Shown here one piece after another: positions 63,306-64,000 of a stretch of 64,000 bases of DNA. The position numbers were made by a program, and so were the translations under genes. A model generated the notes under the pieces. It was given only the letters and a program-made list of their open reading frames with translations. It did not search any database and was not told the origin of the DNA. The stretch covers positions 1-64,000 of the forward strand of contig NZ_QXTH01000003.1 in the NCBI RefSeq assembly GCF_003946865.1, given 5' to 3'. Each line of letters begins with the position of its first letter. Position 1 is the stretch's first letter. The stretch comes from Antribacter gilvus. Lineage in GTDB: Bacteria; Actinomycetota; Actinomycetes; Actinomycetales; Cellulomonadaceae.

Positions 63306-64000
63306 CTACCAGATGCGCACGCGCTCCGCGGGCGGGAGGTACAGCGCGTCGTCGGGGGTGACGCCGAACGCGTCGTAGAACTCGTCCACGTTGCGCACCA
63401 CGCCGTTGCAGCGGAACTCGTTGGGCGCGTGGGGGTCCGTCGCCAGGCGGCGCAGCACCTCCTCGTCGCGGCCCTTCGACTGCCACACCTGCGCCCAGCC
63501 GAGGAAGATGCGCTCGAGGGCGGTGCGGCCGTCGACCACCGGGGCCTCGTCCAGCGGCTTGCCCAGCGCGATCCGGTACGCCTTGATGGCGATCGACAGG
63601 CCGCCCAGGTCGCCGATGTTCTCGCCGACCGTGAGGCTGCCGTTGACGGTGGGGCCGTCCTCGGGGAGCTGGGCGGGCCGGAAGGCGTCGTACTGGGCGA
63701 TCAGGGCGGCGGTCCGCTTCTCGAACTCGGCGCGGTCCGCGTCGCTCCACCAGTCCTCGAGGCGCCCGTCGCCGTCGTACTTGGAGCCCTGGTCGTCGAA
63801 GCCGTGGCCGATCTCGTGCCCGATCACACCGCCGATGCCGCCGAAGTTCACCGCGTCGTCGGCCTCCGGGTCGAAGAACGGCGGCTGCAGGATCGCGGCG
63901 GGGAACACGATCTCGTTCATGCCGGGGTTGTAGTAGGCGTTGACGGTCTGCGGGGTCATGAACCACTCGTCGCGGTCCAGCGGCCTGCCGATCTTGCCGA
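63306..64000 (-). CDS. pepO: M13 (neprilysin/PepO) family metallopeptidase, partial
   Basis: The 5' end lies beyond the right edge; 231 codons are visible. The segment NAYYNPGMNEIVFPAAILQP is typical of M13. The zinc motif is GHEIGHGFDDQGSKYD (HExxH), with the third ligand Glu in VGENIGDLGG about 60 residues on. The protein ends ERVRIW, with the terminal Trp characteristic of the family. It cleaves oligopeptides. Actinobacterial members lack a membrane anchor and are cytosolic or exported; the N-terminus needed to tell is missing. Confidence 0.9.
   Translation of the reverse strand, partial: GKIGRPLDRDEWFMTPQTVNAYYNPGMNEIVFPAAILQPPFFDPEADDAVNFGGIGGVIGHEIGHGFDDQGSKYDGDGRLEDWWSDADRAEFEKRTAALIAQYDAFRPAQLPEDGPTVNGSLTVGENIGDLGGLSIAIKAYRIALGKPLDEAPVVDGRTALERIFLGWAQVWQSKGRDEEVLRRLATDPHAPNEFRCNGVVRNVDEFYDAFGVTPDDALYLPPAERVRIW

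Overview
The window is about 73% G+C. Gene content and style point to an actinomycete, most likely Micrococcales (Promicromonosporaceae or Cellulomonadaceae, for example Cellulosimicrobium or Isoptericola relatives). The signs are a PknG-type kinase, oligoribonuclease, group II truncated globin, TreY/TreZ and EttA, many GTG starts, and many promoters whose -10 box lies 6-8 bases before the start codon (leaderless mRNAs). The genus is inference. There is no IS element, prophage or CRISPR array. 49 protein genes (one cut by the right edge), two tRNAs and a set of long hairpins are described.

Layout. 1-4410: a large secreted calcineurin-type phosphoesterase with three Cys-containing repeats. 4474-7292: alpha/beta hydrolase and PadR repressor divergent from a flavin monooxygenase. 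7377-11886: lipoprotein, TrmB, and an osmoprotectant-type ABC importer on the minus strand. 12033-17087: Tex, a disulfide oxidoreductase and an ATP-grasp protein. 17154-20412: tRNA-His, oligoribonuclease, a 48-aa small gene, and an ArsR/MFS pair. 20426-33476: ten minus-strand genes, the most interesting part. They are TelA, a small hypothetical, a CbbX-type AAA ATPase, a GlnX-like membrane protein, a GlnH-like binding lipoprotein, a coiled-coil protein, PknG-like kinase, PP2C phosphatase, vWA protein and FHA protein. Five consecutive junctions in the middle, plus the last one, are 4-base overlaps. 33725-35792: an acquired-looking ATPase, a GNAT and tRNA-Arg. 35970-41843: a pair of dynamin-like GTPases, SSB and EttA. 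42021-48480: treY and treZ flanked by a phosphotransferase-fold kinase and a degenerate paralogue. 48539-53117: a second, paralogous GTPase pair and a lipoprotein. 53239-64000: two thioesterases, globin, orphan PTS EIIB, MscS, MalQ, PepN, a Pro-rich membrane protein and a partial M13 peptidase.

How they work together. The 20-33 kb cluster looks like one complete Ser/Thr phospho-signalling device. An extracellular amino-acid sensor (GlnH/GlnX) feeds a PknG-type kinase. A PP2C phosphatase, an FHA phospho-reader and a vWA protein act opposite or downstream, and three of these soluble parts share small Cys-rich zinc-ribbon motifs. It appears to combine the mycobacterial GlnX-GlnH-PknG sensory operon with the vWA/PP2C/kinase triad known from Ter-type stress systems, plus TelA and an AAA+ ATPase. 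treY, treZ and malQ supply alpha-glucan to trehalose chemistry.

A 45-bp palindromic repeat occurs at two convergent gene junctions. Two diverged tandem copies lie inside a GTPase gene, where they are translated in two different frames as an insertion between G motifs.
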